Assembly: GCA_045544035.1 (NCBI GenBank)
Contig: JAZPYE010000020.1
Location: forward strand, 1 to 54,392
DNA from: SIG587 sp045544035
Lineage (GTDB): Bacteria; Bacillota; Clostridia; Oscillospirales; Acutalibacteraceae
Reading direction: 5' to 3'
Length of the DNA: 54,392 nucleotides
In this document: in pieces, positions 33,307-41,424 of the stretch
Layout of the letters: every line of letters begins with the position of its first letter
Position numbering within the stretch: position 1 is the stretch's first letter
Notes under the pieces: model-generated
What the model saw: only the letters and a program-made list of their open reading frames with translations
Told to the model about the DNA's origin: nothing
Databases searched by the model: none
Made by a program: the position numbers and the translations under genes

Positions 33307-34497
33307 CTATTGCAAAATATTTTCTTCAATTTTTTCTTCATAAACAATATTTTCTTCACATTTAAAGGTTTGAGTCAGAATATATTCATCTTTTGTGCTT
33401 TTTGAATTTTCCTTAAAAAGGCTGAATTCTTTAAAGTTACCGTTTTTTAATGTGTTATTAATTTTTTCGGCACCGATTTCCTTTGCTTCATCATCGCTAA
33501 TGTTAATCTCAATCTCTTTTGTTGGATAAAAAATTTTCTTTGTGATTGAAATTGGAATTTTTTCACCAAACAACTTGAAAACTTTAATTTCTGTTTTACA
33601 AATAAAAGGCTCTTTTGTTTCGCCCAAATAAAGAGGGATATTAACCGAAAAAAAGGAAAGCACTCGCTTTGTAGTTTTCTTTTCACTCGTTACCGATTTG
33701 ATTTGTTTTTTAGGGACTGTAACTGTAAAAATTCTCTCGGTTTCGGCAATTATTTCGCCCTTGGATTTTACTTTACTCATTACTCCTGATTCTGCAAGCT
33801 CAATAGTTCCGCTTACAAGCATATCATCTTTAACAACGGCATCCCCCACCTTAACAAGGCAGTTCCCAGATTTAACATTGATATGTTTTATTACACCATC
33901 AACCTTTGCCAAAAGATTTGATGGTTTGTTTTCATTTTGTGCGTTATTTTTAATTTCGCTTACCTCAACCGTTAATCTACAACCTTCAATGTTAAATGAA
34001 GCCCATGCAAGACCGTTAAGTTTTATTAAAAGCTGTTCTTTTGCAACGCTTGTATCAATGCTTTTAATTCTGGTGCCCTCATTAATTCCAAGTTCACTGC
34101 AGGCATTTAAAATAAGGGTTTCACTCACCTTTTCATTTCCTGCAACCTCAATTTTCCAAACATAACCACTTAAAAAATTTATTATGACAAAGAAAACAAC
34201 AATCCCAAGGGCGAAACCAATGCGTTTTGAATATTTTTTAATTATAAACGGTGCACCAATTTTTTCAACTATCCTAACCCTCACTCCGCTCTTGGCTCTG
34301 ATTGTTCGTATTTTTCTAAAATCCTTAACAGAAATATTCGCAATAATCGCTCCATTCTCGCACTTTTCAATTTCCCAAAGTGTTGCCGAGTTTCTAGCAG
34401 AAAGGTTAAGAATTCGCTCACTAAAATCTCCACTGAACAGAACGCGTAAATATCCTTTAAAGTACCTGAACAAATATATAAAAAACATAAATTTCAC
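33307..34497 (-). CDS. yqfD: Sporulation protein YqfD
   Basis: This 396-aa membrane protein is conserved only in endospore formers and expressed from sigma-E promoters in Bacillus. It has one strong membrane segment (about 90-112) preceded by an N-terminal cytoplasmic domain. A long extracytoplasmic part follows with the POTRA-like opening WKIEVAGNEKVSETLILNACSELGINEGT. The start codon is uncertain: GTG 34497 or the ATG three codons later. It sits between yqfC and phoH as in Bacillus. Confidence 0.92.
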   Translation of the reverse strand: MKFMFFIYLFRYFKGYLRVLFSGDFSERILNLSARNSATLWEIEKCENGAIIANISVKDFRKIRTIRAKSGVRVRIVEKIGAPFIIKKYSKRIGFALGIVVFFVIINFLSGYVWKIEVAGNEKVSETLILNACSELGINEGTRIKSIDTSVAKEQLLIKLNGLAWASFNIEGCRLTVEVSEIKNNAQNENKPSNLLAKVDGVIKHINVKSGNCLVKVGDAVVKDDMLVSGTIELAESGVMSKVKSKGEIIAETERIFTVTVPKKQIKSVTSEKKTTKRVLSFFSVNIPLYLGETKEPFICKTEIKVFKLFGEKIPISITKKIFYPTKEIEINISDDEAKEIGAEKINNTLKNGNFKEFSLFKENSKSTKDEYILTQTFKCEENIVYEEKIEENILQ

Positions 34498-34506
34498 CGT
34501 TTTTAA

Positions 34507-34803
34507 TCAGTCTAAAAAATTAATAGTTTCAATTTCCCCTGTGATAACCAGATTCTTACCCTCAAGAGATGATATTTTAAGATTTTTACCGGTGAAAATT
34601 CCACTTTTCCCGCCGAGGTTCAGTTTTATAAAAGTTTCATTATACTCAAAAACACCTTTGCATCTCTCCACCAGCGCTCTTTTGTTTGAAAAAAGTTCAA
34701 TATGTGCCGAGTTCACTTCACCTAAAGATGGTGTGTCGTTATAATCAAAAAAACGCAGTTTTTCCTTGTATTTCTGCTTTGGAATTTTAATTTTTTTAGT
34801 CAT
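34507..34803 (-). CDS. yqfC: Sporulation protein YqfC
   Basis: This 98-aa protein starts at ATG 34803, with GGGTG six bases upstream. It is beta-rich, with HIELFSNKRALVERCKGVFEYNETFIKLNLG and a C-terminal LVITGEIETINFLD, as in YqfC/YabP family spore proteins. It is the first gene of the yqfC-yqfD-phoH-ybeY-era-yqzL-recO-mutS2 run. Compared with B. subtilis, the pgpH-like (yqfF), dgkA and cdd genes are missing from this run. Confidence 0.88.
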   Translation of the reverse strand: MTKKIKIPKQKYKEKLRFFDYNDTPSLGEVNSAHIELFSNKRALVERCKGVFEYNETFIKLNLGGKSGIFTGKNLKISSLEGKNLVITGEIETINFLD

Positions 34804-34898
34804 GTAATCACCCAAAATTTAATTATAGTAAAAAGTATGTTTTCTTTTCTACAATAATTCATTAAGGCATATAAATATAATTATGAGGGGGTGTTTAT

Positions 34899-35918
34899 TT
34901 GTGGCAAAAAATTAAAAATTTTACACTTTGCGCCCTTTCAGCAGTAATACTGATACTTTTATTGATAAATTCAAAAAGCGTTAATTTAGGGGCATTTAAA
35001 GGTCTTGCGATTTGTGCTGAAGTAATTATACCTTCGCTTTTTATTTTTTCGGTTGTTGGAATTTTTTTGGTTTCTTCAAACTGTCTGTCATCGTTTAATA
35101 AATTTTTAACACCATTTACAAAACTTATATTTAGGCTTCGCGGTGATTTATTTTTTGTATTTTTGGTTTCACTCTTTTCGGGTTATCCGGTTGGTGCAAA
35201 GTTAATTGATAATTCGGTTAAAAATAAGGAAATCGATGAAAATACAGCCGACACCATGCTTTGTTACTGCGTAAATGCAGGGCCTGCATTTGTTGTGCTG
35301 GCTGTCGGTGAAAAGGTTTTTCTTTCAAAAAATTTAGGATATGTTCTGCTTTTATCACATATTTTAACATCACTAATATTCGCCGTTTTCTTAAGGTCAA
35401 AAATCACAAATACACAAATTGCTGCAAAAGATAGACAGCAAAATTTGGGCGATACTTTTGTTAACTCAGTGTCTGATGCAACCCAAAGCATTATTAACAT
35501 TTGTGCGTTTGTTGTTTTATTTTCGGTTATTAGTGAGGTTTTAAAAGAATATAATCTAAAACTTATTATTCCTTTTTTTGAAATAACGACAGGAATTATT
35601 ACCACAAAAAATTTATATTTCAGTGCATTTCTATTAGGCTTTGGCGGAATTAGCATTCAACTTCAGGTTTTATCGGTTATAAAGAACTTTAAAGTTAACA
35701 AATTTAAATTTTTACTTTTTCGTGTTTTGCACGGTGTGATATCATCGGCATTCACCTACGGCTTTATTAAAGTTTTAAAATTAACCCTGCCTGTGCTTTC
35801 AAACAATCAGTCCTTTGCCTCATCACTTTCATCGCTTTCCCTTAGCGCTTCGGTTTGCTTTGTTTGTTCGGCCGTTGTGCTCATTTCATCCTTAAGAACA
35901 AAAAAGACCTCAATTTAA
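34899..35918 (+). CDS. ylbJ: Sporulation integral membrane protein YlbJ
   Basis: This 339-aa protein starts at TTG 34899 behind GAGGGGGTG. It has about eight membrane segments with two Gate (nucleoside-recognition) half-domains: SLFSGYPVGAKLI and YCVNAGPAFVVLAVGEKV are the conserved half-site motifs. YlbJ is required for spore cortex formation in Bacillus. It is divergent from yqfC, which is also a sporulation gene. A hairpin (about 35907-35932) follows, without a T tract. Confidence 0.9.
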   Translation: MWQKIKNFTLCALSAVILILLLINSKSVNLGAFKGLAICAEVIIPSLFIFSVVGIFLVSSNCLSSFNKFLTPFTKLIFRLRGDLFFVFLVSLFSGYPVGAKLIDNSVKNKEIDENTADTMLCYCVNAGPAFVVLAVGEKVFLSKNLGYVLLLSHILTSLIFAVFLRSKITNTQIAAKDRQQNLGDTFVNSVSDATQSIINICAFVVLFSVISEVLKEYNLKLIIPFFEITTGIITTKNLYFSAFLLGFGGISIQLQVLSVIKNFKVNKFKFLLFRVLHGVISSAFTYGFIKVLKLTLPVLSNNQSFASSLSSLSLSASVCFVCSAVVLISSLRTKKTSI

Positions 35919-35952
35919 AAAATTGGGTCTTAAAACAATTGGAGGAAAATTT

Positions 35953-36507
35953 ATGGCAAAAAACACCTTAACCATTAACTCACACAAATTCTTAGGAACT
36001 CATTTTCACATTACAAATGAGCTGGAACGGTTTTTTGAAAACGCTGAAAGCGGCAAAAACCCCTCCCACACTTATATTACGCTGATTACACCAATGTTTT
36101 TTGCAATCATTTCTATGAACGACAGCTTTTTGCGCTTTACTTTAAATGAAGTTTTAATTGAAAAGTTGCGAAAAATCACTCAATACTATAATGATACTGC
36201 CTTGTTGCTCGATGAAATTTATGTTAAATGCAACACCGAAATCAAGGGTGAAAAGCATTCTGATTTCATTAACGAAGCAGAAAAAATTCATAAAAAAGCA
36301 GTGTCAGATTTAAGGAAAGCCGCCGCAACAAACCTTATCGAAAAGCTGCACATAAAACAGCTTTTGATAGTTTTAAAAGCTGTAAGAAATCTTACCCTTT
36401 TAAAAATGGAGTTTGAGGACTGCAACCCACTGACACCGTTACTTTGTGACATTGATATTACAACCAAAACATTTATAAAGGAAATGGAAAAGGCCTTTAA
36501 AAATTAG
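35953..36507 (+). CDS. Uncharacterised protein downstream of ylbJ
   Basis: This 184-aa protein starts at ATG 35953 behind GGAGG. I do not recognise the family. It has an N-terminal beta/alpha part (about 1-75) with a hydrophobic stretch ITLITPMFFAIISMND. A mostly helical, Lys/Glu-rich remainder includes a likely coiled coil (about 95-130). No membrane segment is certain and there is no Cys cluster. It lies 34 bases after ylbJ and is likely co-transcribed, so a sporulation-related role is possible. It ends in a 4-base convergent overlap with proC. Confidence 0.7.
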   Translation: MAKNTLTINSHKFLGTHFHITNELERFFENAESGKNPSHTYITLITPMFFAIISMNDSFLRFTLNEVLIEKLRKITQYYNDTALLLDEIYVKCNTEIKGEKHSDFINEAEKIHKKAVSDLRKAAATNLIEKLHIKQLLIVLKAVRNLTLLKMEFEDCNPLTPLLCDIDITTKTFIKEMEKAFKN

Positions 36508-37292
36508 TTTCCAAGTTCTTTGTTTCTTTTATAGGATGCCTTAACTGCATTAATAGCACATTCCTTAAGACCACCGTTTTCAAAGGTCTTAACACCTTCA
36601 ATTGTGCTACCCCCTGGTGAGCACACCTCAATTTTTAGCTGTTCAGGCTCCTTGTCGGATTTAAGCGCCAGCTCGGCGGCACCACTCATTGTAATAGTGG
36701 CATATTTAACCGCTTGCTCACGGCTGAGTCCGCAGGCAACACCGCCTTCGGCTAAAGCATCAATAAACATGTACATAAATGCGGGGCCACAGCCAGAAAC
36801 CGAGCAGCCTGCATCAATAAGGTTTTCGCTTAAATTGTCAAACTCCCCTGCAAAACGCATATCAAAAAGGAAATCATCAATTTCCTCCCCACTTACTAGC
36901 TCGTTTGCACAAAAAAGCACCATACCCTTACCAACACTAACAGGTGTGTTGGGCATAATGCGAATTGTGGGCAGTTTGACACCACAAAGCTCCTCGAAGG
37001 TTTTAATTTTAATTCCTGCAGCCATTGTTACAATAAGAGGCTTTTTAACACTAAATTTTTCCTTAAGAGGCGCTAAAACGCTTTCCATAACCTGGGGTTT
37101 TACTCCAAGGAAAATCCTCTCACAGCTTGAAACAACATCATCGTTTGTGCCGCAAGAGCAGTTAAGCTCTTTGGCTAAATTTTCTGCTTTTTGAGCATCA
37201 AAATCGGCAAGCATAATATCATTTGTGGTTTTGGAAAGCGCAGTTGCTAAGGCACCGCCCATATTTCCGCAACCAATGAAGCCATATTTCAT
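36504..37292 (-). CDS. proC: Pyrroline-5-carboxylate reductase ProC
   Basis: This 262-aa enzyme performs the last step of proline synthesis, reducing pyrroline-5-carboxylate with NAD(P)H. N-terminal Rossmann GFIGCGNMGGALATAL, then the C-terminal signature GCGPAFMYMFIDALAEGGVACGLSREQA and SPGGSTIEGVKTFENGG. ATG 37292 has AAGGTG upstream, located in the proA tail. It is third in the proB-proA-proC operon. Confidence 0.96.
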   Translation of the reverse strand: MKYGFIGCGNMGGALATALSKTTNDIMLADFDAQKAENLAKELNCSCGTNDDVVSSCERIFLGVKPQVMESVLAPLKEKFSVKKPLIVTMAAGIKIKTFEELCGVKLPTIRIMPNTPVSVGKGMVLFCANELVSGEEIDDFLFDMRFAGEFDNLSENLIDAGCSVSGCGPAFMYMFIDALAEGGVACGLSREQAVKYATITMSGAAELALKSDKEPEQLKIEVCSPGGSTIEGVKTFENGGLKECAINAVKASYKRNKELGN

Positions 37293-37297
37293 TTTAA

Positions 37298-38548
37298 TCA
37301 CCTTACATTTCCGTTTGAAGAAATAACATACTTGTAGGTATTAAGCTCTCTAAGACCCATAGGACCTCTTGCATGAAGCTTTTGAGTTGAAATACCCATT
37401 TCACAGCCAAGACCAAATTCGCCGCCATCGGTAAAGCGGGTTGAGGTGTTAATATAAACTGCTGCAGAATCGATGTTTTGAACGAAAAACTGTTTTACAG
37501 CTTCATCATTTGTGATAACCGCCTCGCTGTGACCGGTTGAATGGAGCGAAATATGGTCGGTTGCTTCCCTAACATTTTCAACACATTTAACCGCAAGGAT
37601 ATAATCTAAAAACTCGGTATCAAAATCATTTTCACCCGCTTTTGTTCCCTCAATTATACCTGCGGCAAAAGCATCGAGGCGAAGTTCAACGGGAACAAGA
37701 TTTTTACTAGTTCTATCTTCAACGAGCCTTTGTTTTAAAAGGGGTAAAAATTCACTTGCAATCACCTTATCAACAAGCAAAACCTCCTCGGCATTGCAAA
37801 CGCTGGGGCGACTTGTTTTGGCGTTTTCAATAATATTAAGCGCCATATCAAAATCGGCGGTTTTTTCTACATAAACATGACAAATGCCCGTTCCTGTTGC
37901 AATGCAGGGTACGGTTGCGTTTTTAACGCAGGCATTTATAAGACCTGCACCGCCGCGAGGAATAAGCAAATCAACATACCTATCCGCCGTCATAAGAATG
38001 TTTGCGCTTTCTCTTGTTATATCGGTTACAAGGTTAACTGCGTTTTCGCAAACACCAGCCTTATTTAAACCGATTTTTAGTGCTTTAACTATTGCATTGG
38101 CAGAATTAAACGCCTCTTTACCACCGCGCAACACGCATACATTACCGCTTTTAAGGGCCAAAGCTGCAGCATCACTTGTAACGTTTGGGCGACTTTCATA
38201 AATTATTGCAACAACACCCATAGGAACCGAAATCTTTTTAATGTTAAGACCATCTTCCCTTGTGTGCTCCTCTAAAACACGGCCAACGGGGTCAGGAAGC
38301 CCTGCTACCTCTTTAATTCCCTTTGCCATTCCCAAAATGCGTTCGTGATTTAACCTTAAACGGTCAATCATAACATCGCTGACAACGCCTTTGGCATTGT
38401 TAACATCAATTTCATTGGCGCTGAGAATATTTTTTTCTTCAGCAACAAGAGCATCAGCCATTGAAATAAGCGATTTGTTTTTTTGCTCTGTTGTAAGATT
38501 TGCAACTTGGTTTTTAACCGCCTTTGCGGATTTAAGCATTTGTTCCAT
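37298..38548 (-). CDS. proA: Gamma-glutamyl phosphate reductase ProA
   Basis: This 416-aa aldehyde-dehydrogenase-fold enzyme reduces glutamyl-5-phosphate to the semialdehyde. Marks are IYESRPNVTSDAAALALKSGN, LIPRGGAGLI, the catalytic Cys in RPSVCNAEEVL, and SLHSTGHSEAVIT. ATG 38548 is one base from the proB stop, with GGAG upstream. Confidence 0.96.
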   Translation of the reverse strand: MEQMLKSAKAVKNQVANLTTEQKNKSLISMADALVAEEKNILSANEIDVNNAKGVVSDVMIDRLRLNHERILGMAKGIKEVAGLPDPVGRVLEEHTREDGLNIKKISVPMGVVAIIYESRPNVTSDAAALALKSGNVCVLRGGKEAFNSANAIVKALKIGLNKAGVCENAVNLVTDITRESANILMTADRYVDLLIPRGGAGLINACVKNATVPCIATGTGICHVYVEKTADFDMALNIIENAKTSRPSVCNAEEVLLVDKVIASEFLPLLKQRLVEDRTSKNLVPVELRLDAFAAGIIEGTKAGENDFDTEFLDYILAVKCVENVREATDHISLHSTGHSEAVITNDEAVKQFFVQNIDSAAVYINTSTRFTDGGEFGLGCEMGISTQKLHARGPMGLRELNTYKYVISSNGNVR

Positions 38549-38549
38549 T

Positions 38550-39317
38550 TTAGTTTTTCTCCGTAAATCTTGTGCCTACAGGCTTGCCATCTAAAATATC
38601 GTAGATATTAAGAGGATTATTGCCGTTTGCAATGACCATATCACAGCCTGAGTTAAGACAAATTTTAGCAGCCTTCAGCTTTGTTACCATTCCGCCCGTT
38701 CCAAGGCTTGTTCCTTTACCGCCTGCGAGAGCGGTGATTTCATCATCAATTTTATTAACCTTATTAAGTAAATTTGCATCGGGACATTTGTGTGGGTCGG
38801 CAGTGTAAAGACCATCAATGTCAGAAAGAAGAATTAAAAGGTCGGCTTTAATGCTTTTGGCAACTATAGCCGCCAGTGTGTCGTTATCACCGATTACTAT
38901 TTCTTCGGTAGCAACGGTATCGTTTTCATTGATAACAGGAATTGCATCAAGCTCCAAAAGGCGATTTAAGGTGTTCGAAAAATTCTCATAGCGGTCGGCC
39001 GCCTCAACATCGGCACCGGTGATAAGTAGCTGTGCTACAGTGTGGTTATATTCCGAAAACAGCTTATCGTAGGTATACATAAGCTCGCATTGACCAACCG
39101 CAGCTGCTGCCTGCTTTGTGGGAATATCTTGGGGGCGCTTTGATAAACCCAGTTTGCCAACACCCATTCCAATTGCACCTGAGGAAACCATAATAACCTC
39201 ATTACCGGCATTTTTTATATCACTAACAACCTTGCAAATTTCCTCCACACGGCGAATGTTAAGGTGGCCTGTGGAATGTGCTAAAGTGCTTGTCCCAATT
39301 TTAATTACAACACGCAT
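38550..39317 (-). CDS. proB: Glutamate 5-kinase ProB (without PUA domain)
   Basis: This 255-aa amino-acid-kinase-fold enzyme catalyses the feedback-controlled first step of proline synthesis. Marks are VVIKIGTSTL, VMVSSGAIGMGVGKLG, INENDTV, and GTGGMVTKLKAAKI. It lacks the C-terminal PUA domain of E. coli ProB (367 aa), as do other short Firmicutes forms. The start ATG 39317 has AAGGGG upstream. A TATAAT-like -10 lies near 39358. There is no room for a T-box leader. Confidence 0.95.
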   Translation of the reverse strand: MRVVIKIGTSTLAHSTGHLNIRRVEEICKVVSDIKNAGNEVIMVSSGAIGMGVGKLGLSKRPQDIPTKQAAAAVGQCELMYTYDKLFSEYNHTVAQLLITGADVEAADRYENFSNTLNRLLELDAIPVINENDTVATEEIVIGDNDTLAAIVAKSIKADLLILLSDIDGLYTADPHKCPDANLLNKVNKIDDEITALAGGKGTSLGTGGMVTKLKAAKICLNSGCDMVIANGNNPLNIYDILDGKPVGTRFTEKN

Positions 39318-39459
39318 TTTAATATCCCCTTAAATAAAAAGATAATAATTAAGTTAATTATACATTCATTTTCACAAAAAATAAAGACTTTTTTACACTA
39401 AAGCAGTAAAAACACATATTTTATTTAAAAAAGCATATATTTTTCTTGAGGTGTTAATT

Positions 39460-39933
39460 TTGAAAATCAATTATAAAAAGCTAATAATCAGCATTTTAAT
39501 TCCACTTCTTGTAGGCGGCGTTTCAGCTTTTCTAACTAGGAATTCAATGGCAACCTTTGAAAGCGTTGCAAAGCCTCCCCTTTCCCCGCCGGGCTGGCTT
39601 TTTCCTGTTGTGTGGACAATTCTTTACATTTTAATGGGAATTGCATCGTATCTAATCAGTACATCAAAAGGGCCGAAAACCCTATCCGATTCAGCCCTTG
39701 CAATTTATGGATTACAGCTTGTTTTCAATTTCTTTTGGTCGATAATTTTCTTTAATATGGAAGCCTATCTCTTTGCATTTGTCTGGCTTATAGCCCTATG
39801 GCTTCTTATTTTGTGGACTACTGTTGCCTTTTATAAAATTGACAAGACCGCAGGACTTTTAATGATACCTTATTTGATTTGGGTAACATTTGCAGGATAC
39901 CTGAATTTAGGTATATATTTGCTAAACCGTTAA
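39460..39933 (+). CDS. TspO/MBR family membrane protein
   Basis: About 157 aa from TTG 39460, with GAGGTG six bases upstream. It has five membrane helices. Family marks are KPPLSPPGWLFPVVWTILYILMGIASYL in the first loop and helix 2, LQLVFNFFWSIIFF, and PYLIWVTFAGYLNLGIYLLN at the end. TspO proteins bind tetrapyrroles and influence their breakdown or transport, with poorly defined roles in bacteria. It has a terminator at 39932-39959. Confidence 0.93.
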   Translation: MKINYKKLIISILIPLLVGGVSAFLTRNSMATFESVAKPPLSPPGWLFPVVWTILYILMGIASYLISTSKGPKTLSDSALAIYGLQLVFNFFWSIIFFNMEAYLFAFVWLIALWLLILWTTVAFYKIDKTAGLLMIPYLIWVTFAGYLNLGIYLLNR

Positions 39934-39959
39934 AAATCCGACCAACATCGGATTTTTTT
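39932..39959 (+). terminator. Terminator of tspO
   Basis: A 10-bp stem (39932-39941 with 39948-39957), loop CCAACA, ends in seven T's right after the stop codon. Confidence 0.8.
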
Positions 39960-39970
39960 GTTTTTTATGG

Positions 39971-39999
39971 TTGACAAGATTATTTTGTTGTGATAAAAT
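39971..39999 (+). promoter_or_regulatory. Sigma-A promoter of tRNA-Ser(TGA)
   Basis: -35 TTGACA (39971-39976), a 17-bp spacer and -10 TAAAAT (39994-39999), about 7 bases before the expected start of transcription and 13 before the tRNA 5' end. Confidence 0.8.
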
Positions 40000-40012
40000 A
40001 ATTTAGTCTTTT

Positions 40013-40099
40013 GGAGAGGTGTCCGAGCGGTTTAAGGAGCTGGTCTTGAAAACCAGTGACTCGCAAGAGCCAAGGGTTCGAATCCCTTCCTCTCCGCCA
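40013..40099 (+). tRNA. tRNA-Ser (anticodon TGA)
   Basis: Class II tRNA with acceptor GGAGAGG/CCTCTCC, discriminator G and an encoded CCA. The anticodon stem CTGGT/ACCAG encloses CTTGAAA (TGA). It has a long variable arm and GGTTCGAATCC in the T-arm. Confidence 0.95.
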
Positions 40100-40138
40100 T
40101 TCACCAAACATATAAAACTAGGTTTTGTTGCCAAACAC

Positions 40139-40229
40139 GGAGAAGTACTCAAGTTGGTGACGAGGCGCCCCTGCTAAGGGCGTAGGTCGGGTAACCGGCG
40201 CAGGAGTTCGAGTCTCCTCTTCTCCGCCA
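40139..40229 (+). tRNA. tRNA-Ser (anticodon GCT)
   Basis: Class II tRNA with acceptor GGAGAAG/CTTCTCC, discriminator G and CCA. The anticodon stem CGCCC/GGGCG encloses CTGCTAA (GCT). The long variable arm contains GTCGGGTAACCGGC. The last 21 bases are duplicated 160 bp downstream. Confidence 0.95.
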
Positions 40230-40441
40230 AAAGTAAAAGCATCATCGAAAGATGGTGCTTTTAGTTTTGTTTGGAGACAGACTCGAACAGGATAAACACG
40301 CAGTGTTAAAAACAGTCCGGGGGACTGTTTTGTTATCCGCGTGCGTGCCACTAGCGAAGCGCAGTGGGCGAGTCTCCTCTTCTCCGCCAAAAGTAAAAGC
40401 ATCATCGAAAGATGGTGCTTTTACTTTTGTTTGGAGACAGA
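40209..40441 (+). repeat. 73-bp direct repeat carrying the tRNA-Ser(GCT) tail and terminator
   Basis: Copy 1 is 40209-40281 and copy 2 is 40369-40441, identical except for one base (G40264 versus C40424). Each holds the last 21 bases of the tRNA, a stem-loop terminator (AAAAGCATCATC-GAAA-GATGGTGCTTTT) and a T-rich tail. The 87 bp between (40282-40368) contain a perfect hairpin (AAAACAGTCC/GGACTGTTTT, about 40309-40331) and no gene. The duplication of a tRNA 3' end is what tRNA-targeted integration or slippage leaves behind. Confidence 0.85.
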
Positions 40442-40446
40442 TTGCC

Positions 40447-40475
40447 TTGACATAGCAAAAGTTTAATGTTAAAAT
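40447..40475 (+). promoter_or_regulatory. Sigma-A promoter of pnuC
   Basis: -35 TTGACA (40447-40452), a 17-bp spacer and -10 TAAAAT (40470-40475). Predicted transcription start near 40482 leaves a leader of about 106 nt. Confidence 0.8.
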
Positions 40476-40482
40476 ACAAAGG

Positions 40483-40588
40483 AACTAAATATTATCTGCC
40501 ACCGGGTAGAGAATGCTGTGCATTCGTAACACATCGTTAGGTCTTTGAAGATGTGTTTCGGGTGCTAATTTTTTTGGAGGAATTTGTT
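40483..40588 (+). promoter_or_regulatory. Structured pnuC leader, candidate riboswitch
   Basis: The leader can fold as a three-way junction. P1 is CACC (40500-40503) with GGTG (40561-40564). P2 is GAATGC/GCATTC (40511-40516 with 40520-40525). P3 is AACACATC/GATGTGTT (40528-40535 with 40550-40557) with a 14-nt loop. A run of seven T's follows P1, then GGAGG, so termination or ribosome-site control is possible. I cannot match it to a named class. NAD+-II riboswitches are known upstream of pnuC in streptococci, but identity with that class is not established here. Confidence 0.5.
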
Positions 40589-41275
40589 GTGCTAAAAAAA
40601 GCCTTGGGCTATTTTTCAATGCTTGAAAAGGTGTTGTGGTGTTCTTCAGTAACGCTGATTATAACAGCTTTTTTGATGTTCGACCGCGAAAACTTATTAA
40701 CTCTTTTTGCATCAATAATCGGTGTTACCTCTCTTATTTTTAATGCAAAAGGAAATCCATTTGGACAAATTTTAATGATTATTTTTAGTGTTCTTTATGG
40801 TATTATTTCGTTTTCTTGTTTCTATTTTGGTGAGATGATTACCTATCTTGGAATGACAATGCCAATGGCTGTTTTTGCCCTTGTAGCTTGGCTTAGAAAT
40901 CCGTATAAAGGTAATAAATCCGAGGTTAAAGTTAACAGCATCAGCGTTAAGGAATCCGCTTTTTTGCTTATATTAACTGTTTTTGTCACATTTGTTTTTT
41001 ATTTTATTTTAGACTATTTTAACACTGCAAATATGTTTTTTAGCACACTTTCGGTTTCAACAAGTTTTATTGCGGCATATTTAACCTTTCGCCGCAGTCC
41101 CTATTTTGCTTTGGCCTACGCCGCAAACGATGTTGTGCTTATAATCCTTTGGATAATGGCATCATTTATTAAAACCTCATATATCGGCGTTGTTATTTGC
41201 TTTGTTGTGTTTCTAATTAATGACTTATATGGCTTTATAAGTTGGATTAAAATGGAAAAAAGGCAAAAAATTTAA
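40589..41275 (+). CDS. pnuC: PnuC-family vitamin transporter (probable nicotinamide riboside)
   Basis: About 228 aa, starting at GTG 40589 with GGAGG eight bases before; the frame stays open further upstream without a site. It has seven predicted membrane segments. Family marks are the LIFNAKGNPFGQILMIIFSVLYGIISF segment, WLRNPYKG, and the C-terminal FRRSPYFALAYAANDVVLIILWIMA, the substrate-binding region with the Trp and Asn-Asp of PnuC. PnuC proteins move nicotinamide riboside by facilitated diffusion; close relatives move thiamine or riboflavin. The structured leader suggests metabolite control, but which metabolite is not shown by the sequence. Confidence 0.88.
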   Translation: MLKKALGYFSMLEKVLWCSSVTLIITAFLMFDRENLLTLFASIIGVTSLIFNAKGNPFGQILMIIFSVLYGIISFSCFYFGEMITYLGMTMPMAVFALVAWLRNPYKGNKSEVKVNSISVKESAFLLILTVFVTFVFYFILDYFNTANMFFSTLSVSTSFIAAYLTFRRSPYFALAYAANDVVLIILWIMASFIKTSYIGVVICFVVFLINDLYGFISWIKMEKRQKI

Positions 41276-41295
41276 GAAAGACTCCGGTATACCTA

Positions 41296-41324
41296 TTGAC
41301 AAAGTTTATAAAATTTTATATAAT
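41296..41324 (+). promoter_or_regulatory. Sigma-A promoter of tRNA-Pro(TGG)
   Basis: Full-consensus -35 TTGACA (41296-41301), a 17-bp spacer and -10 TATAAT (41319-41324), about 25 bases before the tRNA. Confidence 0.85.
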
Positions 41325-41348
41325 TGACAGGTCACAAAATTTAACCTT

Positions 41349-41424
41349 CGAGGTGTCGCCCAGTTGGTAGGGCGCTTGCTTTGGGAGCAAGATGCCGCAG
41401 GTTCGAGTCCTGTCACCTCGACCA
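41349..41424 (+). tRNA. tRNA-Pro (anticodon TGG)
   Basis: Acceptor CGAGGTG/CACCTCG, then A and CCA. The anticodon stem CTTGC/GCAAG encloses TTTGGGA (TGG). The T-arm has GGTTCGAGTCC. The CGACCA at its 3' end starts the repeat that flanks the downstream cassette. Confidence 0.95.

Noticed and set aside
36504..36507. Four-base convergent overlap of proC and the ylbJ-linked gene, and the same between the two AraC genes at 15295-15298
   Set aside because: Tail-to-tail stop overlaps of this size are ordinary in compact genomes.
39318..39459. T-box or other leader for proB-proA-proC
   Set aside because: Only about 30 bases separate the apparent -10 from the start codon, too short for a T-box.
40118..40405. 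Minus-strand 95-codon frame across the tRNA-Ser region
   Set aside because: It runs through a tRNA gene and the 73-bp duplicated tail; no ribosome site and no recognisable domain.
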